Assembly: GCA_046327915.1 (NCBI GenBank)
Contig: JAXLXO010000032.1
Coordinates: forward strand, 7,410 to 71,409
Reading direction: 5' to 3'
Length of the DNA: 64,000 nucleotides
Source: VGTK01 sp046327915
GTDB taxonomy: Bacteria; Desulfobacterota; Binatia; UBA12015
Positions 55,840 through 64,000 of the stretch are shown here, piece after piece. Below the pieces are notes generated by a model that was not told the origin of the DNA, did no database searches, and saw only the letters and a program-made list of their open reading frames with translations. Numbering within the stretch: the first letter of the stretch is position 1; every line of letters starts with the position of its first letter. The position numbers and the translations under genes were made by a program.

Positions 55840-56360
55840 CCTCGCGGCCGAAGATCCAGCTCGCATCGCACGATCTGCTCGGCGTCCGCTTCGCGATCAA
55901 CGTCTTCATCGCGTCGGCGATCCTCTGGTACCTGCTGCGCCACGTCGCGGACACCAACCCGATCTGGGCGATCGCGTCGATGGTCGCGTCGTCGGAGCCG
56001 CAGGTGACCGAGGCGCGCCGCATGTTCCGCAGCCGCCTCACCAACGTGTCGATCGGCTGCGTCGTCGGACTGCTGCTGCTCCTCACCGGCGGCTCGCACG
56101 AGTGGACGGTGCCGCTCGCGTTGTCGACGGCGGTGCTGGTGTCGTCCTACCTGATCCACGTGCAGACGATGTGGCGCCAGGCGCCGATCACGGCGGCGCT
56201 GGTCGTCTCGTCGGGACTGATGCACGAGTCGAAGGTGACCGGCATCGAGAGCGGCCTGCACAAGGTCGGCGAGGTCATCGTCGGCTGCCTGATCGGGCTC
56301 GGCGTGAGCTGGGCGATGTCGAAGCTGTGGCCGCTCCGCGAGGGCCACAAGACGGTCTGA
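55836..56360 (+). CDS. small FUSC-like membrane protein
   Basis: A 174-residue protein from GTG 55836, overlapping the CYTH-like stop. About four hydrophobic segments: FAINVFIASAILWYLL, IGCVVGLLLLLTG, VPLALSTAVLVSSYLI and VIVGCLIGLGVSWAMS. The order IAS..VASSEPQVTEARRMFRSRLTN..IGC matches the FUSC_2-type membrane unit seen in aromatic-acid efflux-family proteins, but it is much shorter than full FUSC transporters and lacks the cytoplasmic domain. Translational coupling suggests it works with the CYTH-like protein. Convergent with the multicopper oxidase gene, 10 bp apart. Confidence 0.7.
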   Translation: MTSRPKIQLASHDLLGVRFAINVFIASAILWYLLRHVADTNPIWAIASMVASSEPQVTEARRMFRSRLTNVSIGCVVGLLLLLTGGSHEWTVPLALSTAVLVSSYLIHVQTMWRQAPITAALVVSSGLMHESKVTGIESGLHKVGEVIVGCLIGLGVSWAMSKLWPLREGHKTV

Positions 56361-56370
56361 CGCCCCAGGC

Positions 56371-57927
56371 TCAGGCCTTCGGCGATCCGGTCGCGCCGGA
56401 CGCCTGCCCACCCTTCGCCGCCGGCAACTTCGCCGCTCCCGGCTTGCCCGGGCCCGTGGCCGCCGACGCGGCCTCCGGATACGGCGGCTGGCAGAGCGGC
56501 GGGATGTCGCCCGGCGGCGCCTTGGGATCGAAGACGTAGACGCTCGCCATCATGCCCTGCACCTCGTGCTGGATGATGTGGCAGTGGAAGACGAACTCGC
56601 CGACCATCACCGGGTCGGTGAACGGAATGATGGCCTTGACGACGCTCGGCGTGTCGTCGCCGGGCGCGGGCGGCAGCGTGACGATGTCCTGCTGCCCGGT
56701 GAACGGCACCGGCTCGCCGTCGACCTCGGTCACCTGGAAGTCGAGCTGGTGGATGTGGAACACGTGCGCTTCCTGCGACGTGTTCTCGATCGTCCACTCC
56801 TCGACGGACCCCAGCGGGATGAGCTGGTCGACGCAGTTCGCGTTGAACTGCTTGCCGTCGATCAGGAACTGGTTCGGGTTGTCGCTGTCGGCGAACACCA
56901 CCGTGCGGCGGCCGGTGATCGTCTTGTCGCGCAGGTCCTCGACCGGCGGGAACTGCGTCGGCAGCGGGATCGGATCGACCGCGTCGCCCTGTGCGACGAC
57001 CGTCGCCATGACCTGTCCGGGATACGCGTCGCCGTCGGGACCGGTGTTGAAGTCCGCGGTCTTCAGCTTGTAGCTGCCCTTCTTCGGACCGTAGATCAGC
57101 AGCTCGAAGCGCTTGCCCGGCGCCATCACCAGCGTGTCGGTGGGGATCACGCGGTTCTGCAGATTGCCGTCCTCGGCGATGACGTTGAACGTCAGCCCTT
57201 CGAGCGACAGCTGGTAGTAGATGTTCGAGCTCATGTTGCCGATGCGCCAGAACTCGAGCTGCCCCGGCTGCATGGTGATCTGCGGCTGGTAGAGGCCGTT
57301 GATCGTGCGCTTGGTCGGACCCGCGGGGTCGGGATCGATCATCGGGAAGCCGTCGACCGTCTTCAGGTCCTTGAGCACCATGACGCGCTCGGGGATGCCC
57401 TGCAGGGTCGGGAACGGGGCGAGGATGTCGCCGACGATCAGCGCGCCCGCCATGCCGCCCGAGAGCTGCGTGTTGAGCTGCGGGTCGAGGTGCGGGTGGT
57501 ACCAGAACATTCCCTGGTCGTGGTTCGCGGGGATCGGGAACGAGTAGTCGAAGGTGAGTCCCGCCTCGAGCTCGAGGAAGACGTTGTCGCCCATGCCCAT
57601 CGGCGTCACGACGAGGCCGTGGTAGTGCAGGTTCGTCGACTGGTAGCCGAAGTTGCGCAGCCGCAACTCGATCTGGTCGCCCGGGTTCACGTGCAGCGTC
57701 GGCGGGATGTAGAGCCCGTTGTAGAGCTCGGGGAACGTCACGTCCTCGCCGGCGACGTTCTGCATCGCCGCCTCGATGGTCAGCGTCGTGCGCAGCACGC
57801 CGTTCTCGCTGGCGATCACCGGCGGCTGCGTCAGCTCGGGCGCGGGGCCCTTCGAGCCGCCGCCACCACCGCCGCAACCGATCGTCAAGATCAGACCCGT
57901 CGTGACCAGCCAGGGAACAAGACGCAC
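56371..57927 (-). CDS. multicopper oxidase lipoprotein
   Basis: A 518-residue three-domain multicopper oxidase. The signal sequence MRLVPWLVTTGLILTIGC ends at lipobox Cys18, followed by a glycine-rich stretch. Copper motifs: NLHYHG (His101, His103), FWYHPH (His144, His146), HVFHIHQLDF (His388, His391, His393), and FHCHIIQHEVQGMM with T1 ligands Cys449, His454 and Met459. The Met axial ligand points to lower redox potential, as in CueO/bilirubin-oxidase-like enzymes. The long Pro/Ala/Gly tail after ~residue 480 is probably disordered. It follows the CRTAC1-like gene by 12 bp, so the two are likely co-transcribed and co-exported. Confidence 0.94.
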   Translation of the reverse strand: MRLVPWLVTTGLILTIGCGGGGGGSKGPAPELTQPPVIASENGVLRTTLTIEAAMQNVAGEDVTFPELYNGLYIPPTLHVNPGDQIELRLRNFGYQSTNLHYHGLVVTPMGMGDNVFLELEAGLTFDYSFPIPANHDQGMFWYHPHLDPQLNTQLSGGMAGALIVGDILAPFPTLQGIPERVMVLKDLKTVDGFPMIDPDPAGPTKRTINGLYQPQITMQPGQLEFWRIGNMSSNIYYQLSLEGLTFNVIAEDGNLQNRVIPTDTLVMAPGKRFELLIYGPKKGSYKLKTADFNTGPDGDAYPGQVMATVVAQGDAVDPIPLPTQFPPVEDLRDKTITGRRTVVFADSDNPNQFLIDGKQFNANCVDQLIPLGSVEEWTIENTSQEAHVFHIHQLDFQVTEVDGEPVPFTGQQDIVTLPPAPGDDTPSVVKAIIPFTDPVMVGEFVFHCHIIQHEVQGMMASVYVFDPKAPPGDIPPLCQPPYPEAASAATGPGKPGAAKLPAAKGGQASGATGSPKA

Positions 57928-57939
57928 CGCACACCTCCC

Positions 57940-60198
57940 CTATTCGCCCACGGGCTGCCGCTCGCCGGAGGCGGCGGCTCGGTCGCTCGGGCGATCCGCG
58001 TCCTCTAGAACCAGAATGCGCTGCCCTGCGTCAAGATGACGCAGCGTCTGCTTCCGTCCGCTGCCGGGCCAGGTGATCTCGACCGACTCGGCACGACGCG
58101 CGCGTCCGAGCCCGATCCGCTGCCGCAGCGGGTTCGCGCCGAAGCTGCTGCCCGCACCGACGAAGCGGTGGATGTCGCGCGGCGTGCCGTCCTCGAGCAC
58201 CGTCACGCGGACGTGCGCGCCGATCGCCGAACGGTTGGCCTTCGCGCCGGCCAGCTGCAGGTCGAGCCAGTTACCGCCGCCGCCCGGGTTCGCGAACAGC
58301 ACGTCGCCGAAGGCGTCGCCGACGTACATGCCGCCGGTGTTGACGAAGACGTCCTCGTCGCCGTCGCCGTCGAGGTCCGCGACGACGATGCCGCCGTCCT
58401 TCTGCAGGTGCCCGAGCCCCGCCGCGGCGGTCACGTCCGCGAAGCGGCGCCCGCCGCGGTTCACGTACAGCACGTTGGGCAGCAGGCCCTCGTAGCCGTT
58501 CCACGCCGTCCCGACGTAGAGGTCGAGGAAGCCGTCGAGATCGACGTCGCCCACGCCGATGCCGCCCGAGAGCATCACGCGATCGAGTCCCCAGGTGCGC
58601 GTCACGTCCTCGAAGCGGCCGTCGCCGAGGTTGCGGTACAGCTTCCCGGTCTCGCCCGCGGCGGAGGTCTTCTGCCCGAGCGCGTCGGCGACGTACGCCG
58701 CGAGCGGTGACAGCCGGTCGACCTTCGTGCCGTGCGCCGTCGGCCGGTGCAGCGGCGAGGTCGCGCCGACGAAGAGGTCGATGCGGCCGTCGCCGTCGAA
58801 GTCGCCGGTCACGACGGCGTGGCTCGCGAGCGGCAGCGTGACGCCGGCCCGTGCCGCGACGTCGGTGAACGTGCCGTCGCCGCGGTTGCGATAGAGGCGG
58901 TTGGGCTCGCCGTAGTTCGAGACGTAGAGGTCCTGGAAGCCGTCGCCGTCGTAGTCGAGCCACGCGACGCCCTTGACGAGCAGCCCGCCCGACACGCCCG
59001 CCGCGGCCGCGACGTCGGTGAACCTGCCGTCGCCGTCGTTGCGGAACAGCTGCGACGGGAAGCGGAAGTTCTCCTCGCCCTCGTTGCCGACGTAGAGGTC
59101 GAGGTCGCCGTCGTTGTCGTAGTCGGCCCACGCCGCGGTCTGGCTCGGGTAGTGAACCTCGCCGAGCCCCGACGCGAAGGTCACGTCGGTGAAGGTGCCG
59201 TGCCCGTCGTTGCGCAGCAGCGACTTCGGGTGGCGTCCGTTGCGTCCGAGCCACGCGCCGCGCAGCACGAGCAGGTCGACGTCGCCGTCACCATCGTAGT
59301 CCGCCTGCACAACGTTGCCGCCGCCGAGCAGCCCCGTGAAGCCGGCCTCGTCGCTGCGGTCGCGGAACGTCCCGTCGCCGCGGCCCGCGAAGTAGCGCAG
59401 CGCGCTCTTCGGATTCGACGACGAGACCACGACGTCGAGCACGCCGTCGCCGTCGTAGTCCTCGACCGCGACGCCGCCGCCGAGGTCCCTGGTATTGACG
59501 CCGGCCTGCGCCGCGACGTCGGTGAAGTGCGGGAACGCCTCGCCGCCGGTGAACACGGACGGCGGGATGCGCCACTGCGCCGGCACGCCGTCCGGGTACT
59601 CGCCGATCGTCATGTATGCGATGTTCAGCAGCCAGCGCGCGACGAGATGATCCGGCTGGCGCGCGAGGATCTGCTCGAGCACCGCGATGCCGCGCCGCGA
59701 GCCTTCCTGGTCCTTGTGCACGCCGGACGCACGGATCGGGACGATGCAGCTGTCGCTGGTGTGGCGTGCGACGCAGTTCCGGTCCTCGCCCCAGCGCAGG
59801 TACGCGACCGCAGTCTCGAGCTGTGCCGCGTCGACGTCCTGCCCCGGCACCGCGCGACCGAGCTTCGGCACCAGCGCGGACGCCTCGTCGAGGTGGCGCA
59901 CCGCCGCCGCGGTCTCGCCGACGCGCAGCTCCTGCTGCGCGAGCGCGCGCAGGTGGCGCCAGTGCAGCGCGGGCACGGCGGCGTTGCGCGGATCGTCGAC
60001 CAGCGCGCGCAGCGTGCCGATCTGCGCGTCGCCCGTGTACACGTTCTCCTCGGCGGAGCGCTGCGCGATGTCGGCGAGCAGCGCGCGCATGCGATCGGTC
60101 CCGTCGTCCGCGCACGCGATCGATCCGGCGCGCGCGACGAACAGCAGCGCGAGCGCGCACGCGCGGGCGTGCATCCGCAGACGTCGCGGGGCCGGCAT
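57940..60198 (-). CDS. CRTAC1 family protein: helical N-terminal region, FG-GAP propeller, UnbV/ASPIC domain
   Basis: A 752-residue exported protein. Start ATG 60198 gives a signal peptide (MHARACALALLFVARAG). Residues ~30-220 contain TPR-like helices (RHLRALAQQELRVGETAAA, AVLEQILARQPDHLV). Then about seven FG-GAP units with DYDGDGVLDVVV, DYDNDGDLDLYV and RNRGDGTFTDV patterns, and a UnbV/ASPIC domain near the end (VEITWPGSGRKQTLRHL). These domains bind calcium and are known from CRTAC1 proteins of animals and bacteria with unclear roles. It precedes the multicopper oxidase by 12 bp, hinting at a shared extracytoplasmic function. Confidence 0.9.
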   Translation of the reverse strand: MPAPRRLRMHARACALALLFVARAGSIACADDGTDRMRALLADIAQRSAEENVYTGDAQIGTLRALVDDPRNAAVPALHWRHLRALAQQELRVGETAAAVRHLDEASALVPKLGRAVPGQDVDAAQLETAVAYLRWGEDRNCVARHTSDSCIVPIRASGVHKDQEGSRRGIAVLEQILARQPDHLVARWLLNIAYMTIGEYPDGVPAQWRIPPSVFTGGEAFPHFTDVAAQAGVNTRDLGGGVAVEDYDGDGVLDVVVSSSNPKSALRYFAGRGDGTFRDRSDEAGFTGLLGGGNVVQADYDGDGDVDLLVLRGAWLGRNGRHPKSLLRNDGHGTFTDVTFASGLGEVHYPSQTAAWADYDNDGDLDLYVGNEGEENFRFPSQLFRNDGDGRFTDVAAAAGVSGGLLVKGVAWLDYDGDGFQDLYVSNYGEPNRLYRNRGDGTFTDVAARAGVTLPLASHAVVTGDFDGDGRIDLFVGATSPLHRPTAHGTKVDRLSPLAAYVADALGQKTSAAGETGKLYRNLGDGRFEDVTRTWGLDRVMLSGGIGVGDVDLDGFLDLYVGTAWNGYEGLLPNVLYVNRGGRRFADVTAAAGLGHLQKDGGIVVADLDGDGDEDVFVNTGGMYVGDAFGDVLFANPGGGGNWLDLQLAGAKANRSAIGAHVRVTVLEDGTPRDIHRFVGAGSSFGANPLRQRIGLGRARRAESVEITWPGSGRKQTLRHLDAGQRILVLEDADRPSDRAAASGERQPVGE

Positions 60199-60333
60199 GA
60201 CGCCGCGCTGTAGCTGCCGTTCGAGGTTCCCACCAGTGCCGGGGAGCGCCGACGTCGCGCGGCGGCACGCCACCACGCTCGCGCCGCGGCGATCCATGGT
60301 TTCCGGTGCGGCTTTGGGCTACGGACGTTCGCA

Positions 60334-60714
60334 ATGCCGTGGTCCGTCGACCTCGACTCCGCGACCGGCGTCGTGCACAGCGTGTTCGTCGGGGAGTTGT
60401 CCCGGGCGGAGCTCATGGCCGCGCTGACCGCGACGCTCGAAGCCACCCGGAGCGGGCAGTCACGACGGGTATTCGCGGACTGCTCCGCGCTCACCAACGG
60501 GCACTCGCTCGTCGACCTCTACGACGCGGCCGTCAGCGCGGCCGCAGACCCGAAGGCCGTGCCCCTTCGCGAAGCAGTCCTGGTCCCGAACTCCGAAGCG
60601 GCTGCGGACCTGGTGAGCTTCTGGGAAACCGCGGCCAGGAACCGCGGGCTTGAGGTGCGCACGTTCACCGACCGGGCCGAGGCGCTCGCCTGGCTGACCG
60701 GCGCTCATCCTTGA
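60334..60714 (+). CDS. STAS/SpoIIAA-like small protein
   Basis: A 126-residue cytoplasmic protein with the STAS/SpoIIAA-like pattern seen in many Gram-negatives: VVHSVFVGELSRAEL, RRVFADCSALTNGHSLVDLYDA, VPLREAVLVPNSEAAADLVSFWETAARNRG, VRTFTDRAEALAWL. Such proteins are often regulators or lipid-binding modules without a phosphorylation serine. Divergent from the CRTAC1 gene. No partner kinase adjacent. Confidence 0.7.
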   Translation: MPWSVDLDSATGVVHSVFVGELSRAELMAALTATLEATRSGQSRRVFADCSALTNGHSLVDLYDAAVSAAADPKAVPLREAVLVPNSEAAADLVSFWETAARNRGLEVRTFTDRAEALAWLTGAHP

Positions 60715-61058
60715 CGGAGCGAGCCCGTCCGCCATTGACGTCCGCAGGACCCCGGTCCCGTTCGACGAGCCCGTCTCATCCGACGGCTCCGACGACGCGT
60801 TCGTGACGCACCTGCCGGTACGCTCGCTCGCGCTGCCGGTCCTCGCGCCGTAGCCGATCCGGACCACGAACGCGGCGCCGTGCGACGGCGACACTGCGGC
60901 ACGCGAAGCGACGGGCCGCGACCGACGGCCTCATCCGTAAATCGACGTATTGTCGGCGCTGGGGCACCGGGCGAGGCTGCCGCACGACGGAACTCACCGT
61001 CCCGAGCTTCACGGCGCTGCGGTGACGGCCCGAAGCCGAGCCTGAACCGAGCGCCCCG
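60715..61058. other. 344-bp intergenic region
   Basis: No convincing gene, tRNA or repeat found. An unusually AT-rich patch (ccgtaaatcgacgtattgtcgg, around 60934-60955) may hold part of a promoter for the large surface protein gene; -35 and -10 elements cannot be matched with proper spacing. Confidence 0.35.
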
Positions 61059-64000
61059 ATGCCGAACCGCCGACGTCCCATCCTGCACCGCCCCGCCGGT
61101 CGTCCGGCGTTCCGACTCGTGGCGCGCGTCCTCGTCCTCACGCTGATCGGACAGAGCATGCCGATGCATGCCGCGCGGCCGGCCGCCGCGGGAGGCGGGC
61201 CGGCGGTGCGATGGGTCGATGCGGACGGCTCCTGCGACGGCCACGTCCCCTGCTCCACGCGCATCCAGACGGCGATCGACGCCGCCCGCGCCGGCGAGAT
61301 CGTGCGCATCTTCCCGGGCGAGTACGTCGAGCAGCTGAAGATCCGGCGAAAGAACGCGTCGAGCGGCGACGCGTCCGATCGCATCGTCATCGAAGCCGAT
61401 CCCGCGTCGCCCGCGGGCAGCGTCGTGCTGCGCGGCACGCGCGGGCGCTGCGAGGGCGGCTACGCGGTGGACTTCGACCGCTCGCGCTACGTCACGCTGC
61501 GCGGGCTCACCATCGCGGGCGCCGGGCAGCGCGGCGTCGGGCTGCGCGGCGGCAGCCGCGAGAACGTCGGCATTCACCTCGAGCGCAACCGCGTGCTGCG
61601 CGGCAGCACCGGCGAGTGCTCGGGCGGCATCGACGTCGGCCGCGGCAACCCGGACACCGTCATCGCGAACAACCTCGTGTACGCCAACGGACGCAACGGC
61701 GTGCGCTTCCGCGACGGCACCGGCGGCAGCTACCTCGTCTACGGCAACACCATCGCGCGCAACGGCTGGAACGGCATCGCGATCAGCCGTGCGGCGCAGG
61801 CGCGGATCTGGAACAACGTCGTCGCGTTCAACGGCACCGCGACGGAGCGTCTCGGCGGACGCAGCGGCATCCGGCGGGCTCGCGAGCAGGACCCGCGGCC
61901 GCAGGACGTGGACCTGCGCCACAACCTGATCTGCGGCAACCGCCTCGACGAGATCGTCGGGCCGGTGCTCGATCCGGCCGACGTGGGCAACTTGACGCCG
62001 ACGGGCAGCGAGGGCAGCGGCGTCGTCGCGAGCCCGCGCTGCGCGATCGTCGACGAGCTGCTCGCGAGCCCGGACGGTCCGGATGCGACTCTCGACACGC
62101 TCGACGACTCGTTCGCACTCGCGCCGGACGCGCCGGCGATCGACGCGGGACTCGACGCACGGGTCCTGCTGCCTTCGATCGAAGCGCGGCTGTTCACGGC
62201 CGACTACGCCGCCGAGGGCGCGCGTCCGCAGGACGGCGACGGCGATGGCGAGAGCGCGTTCGACATCGGCGCGATCGAGCGCGACGGTCCGCGCGGGCCG
62301 ACGCCGACACAGCACCCGACCGCGACGCCGAGCGCCGTTCCGACGAGCGTGCCGACGGCCACCGCGACGGCGACGCCTTCCGCGACACCGACCGACACGC
62401 CGACGCCGACGCTCAGTCCGACGCCGACACCGACGCCCACGGCAACGCCGACGTCGAGCCCGACGCCCACGCCGAGCGCCACGCCGACGGCCGCGCCCAC
62501 CGCGAGCCCGGCACCGACCATCGCGCCGACGGCGAATCCGACCTTGACGCCGGTACCGACCGCATCCCCGGCCGCGCCCACGGCGTCCCCCGCGCCGACG
62601 GCGGCACCGACTGCGGCGCCGACGCCGACGCCGAGCGTCGCGCCGACGGCGTCCCCCGTACCGACACCGACCCAAAGCCCGCGACCGGGCAACCAGGCGC
62701 CGACTGCCGCCGGCAACCGCTACACCGTGCGCGCCGACCAGCTGCTCACGGTGCCCGCGCCCGGCATCCTCGGCAACGACGCGGATCCCGAGCACGACCC
62801 GCTCGCGGCCGTACGGCTGAGCGAGCCGGGGCTGGGCACGCTGTCACTGAATCCCGACGGCAGCTTCACCTTCGATCCCGACCAGACGCAGCTCGCCTGC
62901 GCGGGCGTGTCCGATCCCACCGGTCCGGTGTTCGCGGAGCCGACGACCCTGATCTCGACGCAGGAGACGAGCGGACGCGGCGGCTTCGGCGTCGCGCGCG
63001 ACGACTTCGACCGCGACGGCGATCAGGACCTCGCGGTGACGGTCTTCGACCGCGTGGCGGGGGTGCTCGGCAACCGCTTGCTGTTGCTGCTCGGCAACGG
63101 CGACGGAACGTTCCAGGCACCGGTGACGCTGCACACCGCGACCGACTCCGAGGCGAGCCTGCTCGGCCTCGTCGCGCGCGACCTCGACGGCGACGGGCTG
63201 GTCGACCTGCTGCTGGTCGACAACGTGCGCAGCCAGCTGCTGTTCTTCCGCGGCGACGGCAACGGCGGCTTCGCGAGCGCGCTCGCGAGCCCGACAGCAG
63301 GCCGCAGCCACACGGTGCAGGTCGCGGATCTCGACGACGACGGCATCCTCGATGCGATCGTCGCGAGCTTGACGGTGACCAACCTGACCGCGCTGCGCGG
63401 CAACGGCGACGGCACGTTCCAGGCGCCGGTCGTGCTGCGCGACGCGACGCAGATCGGGTCGGGGCGCATCGCGGTCGGCGACGTGAACGGCGACGGCGCG
63501 CCGGACGTCGTGTACGGCGACGGCTCGCGCCTCGGCACGCTGCTGAACGCGGACGACGGCACCGGAACGATGGTCGCGCAGCCGACGCGCGCCATCCCGA
63601 CCGCGCGCTCGCTCTACCTCGCCGACTTCGACGGCGACCAGCTGCTCGACGTCGCGGTCGCCGTGTCGCCGTGCAGCTTTCCGAACGTCGAGGGCGGCGG
63701 CGGCAAGCGGCCGAGCCCGGCGTACGGCTTCCCCGGCTGCGTCGCGATGCTGCCCGGCAACGGCGACGGCAGCTTCGACGCGCCGGCGAACGACCACATC
63801 GCAGGACTGCCGCTGGGCGGCGACGAGGCCTACGCCGAGCCGCTCGTCGTCGATCTCGACGGCAACGGTACGCTCGACGTGCTGCTGCCGCCGGGCCACG
63901 ACAACCGCGAGGCGAACTACGTCTCGGTCGGCCTGAACGACGGCGACGGCGTGTTCCGCATGGCGCACTGGATCGCGTCGGCGGCCGGCACGCCGCCGCG
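61059..64000 (+). CDS. large mosaic surface protein: beta-helix, Pro/Thr stalk, Ig-like domain, FG-GAP repeats (3' end outside window)
   Basis: At least 980 residues from ATG 61059, running off the window. After a long hydrophobic lead (residues ~18-36), residues ~50-400 form a right-handed parallel beta-helix with short RGLTI, NRVLRG, NNLVYANG, NTIARNGWNG repeats (PbH1 pattern). Then comes a Pro/Thr-rich stalk (~414-545), an Ig/Big_9-like domain (NQAPTAAGNRYTVRAD, LGNDADPEHDPLAAV, SFTFDPD) and at least four FG-GAP/VCBS units (DDFDRDGDQDLAV, DLDGDGLVDLL). Likely extracellular carbohydrate- or calcium-binding protein; surface anchoring unknown since the C-terminus is missing. Confidence 0.88.
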   Translation, partial: MPNRRRPILHRPAGRPAFRLVARVLVLTLIGQSMPMHAARPAAAGGGPAVRWVDADGSCDGHVPCSTRIQTAIDAARAGEIVRIFPGEYVEQLKIRRKNASSGDASDRIVIEADPASPAGSVVLRGTRGRCEGGYAVDFDRSRYVTLRGLTIAGAGQRGVGLRGGSRENVGIHLERNRVLRGSTGECSGGIDVGRGNPDTVIANNLVYANGRNGVRFRDGTGGSYLVYGNTIARNGWNGIAISRAAQARIWNNVVAFNGTATERLGGRSGIRRAREQDPRPQDVDLRHNLICGNRLDEIVGPVLDPADVGNLTPTGSEGSGVVASPRCAIVDELLASPDGPDATLDTLDDSFALAPDAPAIDAGLDARVLLPSIEARLFTADYAAEGARPQDGDGDGESAFDIGAIERDGPRGPTPTQHPTATPSAVPTSVPTATATATPSATPTDTPTPTLSPTPTPTPTATPTSSPTPTPSATPTAAPTASPAPTIAPTANPTLTPVPTASPAAPTASPAPTAAPTAAPTPTPSVAPTASPVPTPTQSPRPGNQAPTAAGNRYTVRADQLLTVPAPGILGNDADPEHDPLAAVRLSEPGLGTLSLNPDGSFTFDPDQTQLACAGVSDPTGPVFAEPTTLISTQETSGRGGFGVARDDFDRDGDQDLAVTVFDRVAGVLGNRLLLLLGNGDGTFQAPVTLHTATDSEASLLGLVARDLDGDGLVDLLLVDNVRSQLLFFRGDGNGGFASALASPTAGRSHTVQVADLDDDGILDAIVASLTVTNLTALRGNGDGTFQAPVVLRDATQIGSGRIAVGDVNGDGAPDVVYGDGSRLGTLLNADDGTGTMVAQPTRAIPTARSLYLADFDGDQLLDVAVAVSPCSFPNVEGGGGKRPSPAYGFPGCVAMLPGNGDGSFDAPANDHIAGLPLGGDEAYAEPLVVDLDGNGTLDVLLPPGHDNREANYVSVGLNDGDGVFRMAHWIASAAGTPP
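62297..62690 (+). repeat. low-complexity Pro/Thr-rich stalk coding region
   Basis: About 130 codons of alternating Pro with Thr, Ser or Ala (TPTPTPTATP-like units) inside the mosaic surface gene. DNA shows repeated ccgac(g/a) units. It probably forms an extended, perhaps glycosylated, spacer between the beta-helix and the Ig-like domain. Prone to replication slippage. Confidence 0.8.

Noticed and set aside
62297..62690. CRISPR-like repeat array
   Set aside because: The repetition is codon-phased Pro/Thr coding inside an intact frame, without spacers of constant length.

Overview
The window is very GC-rich DNA (about 70 % by eye), densely coding on both strands, with strong G/C third-position bias that opens long false frames opposite real genes. 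It looks like a free-living Gram-negative bacterium: there is an OpgG-type periplasmic glucan protein, several lipobox lipoproteins, periplasmic binding and multicopper proteins, two-component kinases and a di-heme cytochrome. The mix of CRTAC1/FG-GAP proteins, P450, crotonase, thiolase, acyl-CoA ligase, an F420-type LLM oxidoreductase and many secreted orphan proteins resembles Candidatus Binatota or another deltaproteobacterial-type metagenomic lineage. That placement is inference; no rRNA or tRNA gene was seen.

Layout. 1-5170: truncated CRTAC1-like protein, periplasmic binding protein and a divergent hybrid histidine kinase. 5356-13103: secreted protein with a duplicated domain, P450 plus enoyl-CoA hydratase pair, OB-like exported protein, CoA-disulfide reductase with rhodanese domain, LCM-family methyltransferase, secreted serine protease. 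13335-17003: a short possible gene remnant, a Nudix hydrolase / small membrane protein / styrene-oxide-isomerase-like run, and a TAP-type lipoprotein hydrolase. 17023-22129: a tightly coupled minus-strand cassette (sulfotransferase, PqqD-like protein, two GT2 glycosyltransferases, HPr-kinase-like ATPase, NTP_transf_5 nucleotidyltransferase). This is the best candidate for an undescribed modification system. 22228-28347: haloalkane dehalogenase overlapping an ECF sigma gene, OpgG, then a thiolase / acetolactate decarboxylase / GNAT operon. 28491-38627: beta-propeller di-heme protein, 2OG-oxygenase-like protein, class II aldolase, MBL hydrolase, MFS transporter, glycerophosphodiesterase, lipoprotein. 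38683-45275: a glycan-assembly neighbourhood (two GT-C membrane enzymes, a polyprenyl-phosphate GT2, another GT2, a methyltransferase and a GNAT). 45404-51371: glutathione S-transferase, a three-gene 7TM kinase / response regulator / receiver-cyclase operon, and an LLM oxidoreductase. 51672-64000: small secreted proteins, acyl-CoA ligase, CYTH-like plus FUSC-like pair, CRTAC1 plus multicopper oxidase operon, STAS-like protein, and a large mosaic surface protein running off the end.

Several cassettes use 4-bp GTGA start/stop overlaps, which suggests translational coupling. Convergent pairs are separated by perfect GC-rich hairpins or share a CTAG double stop.
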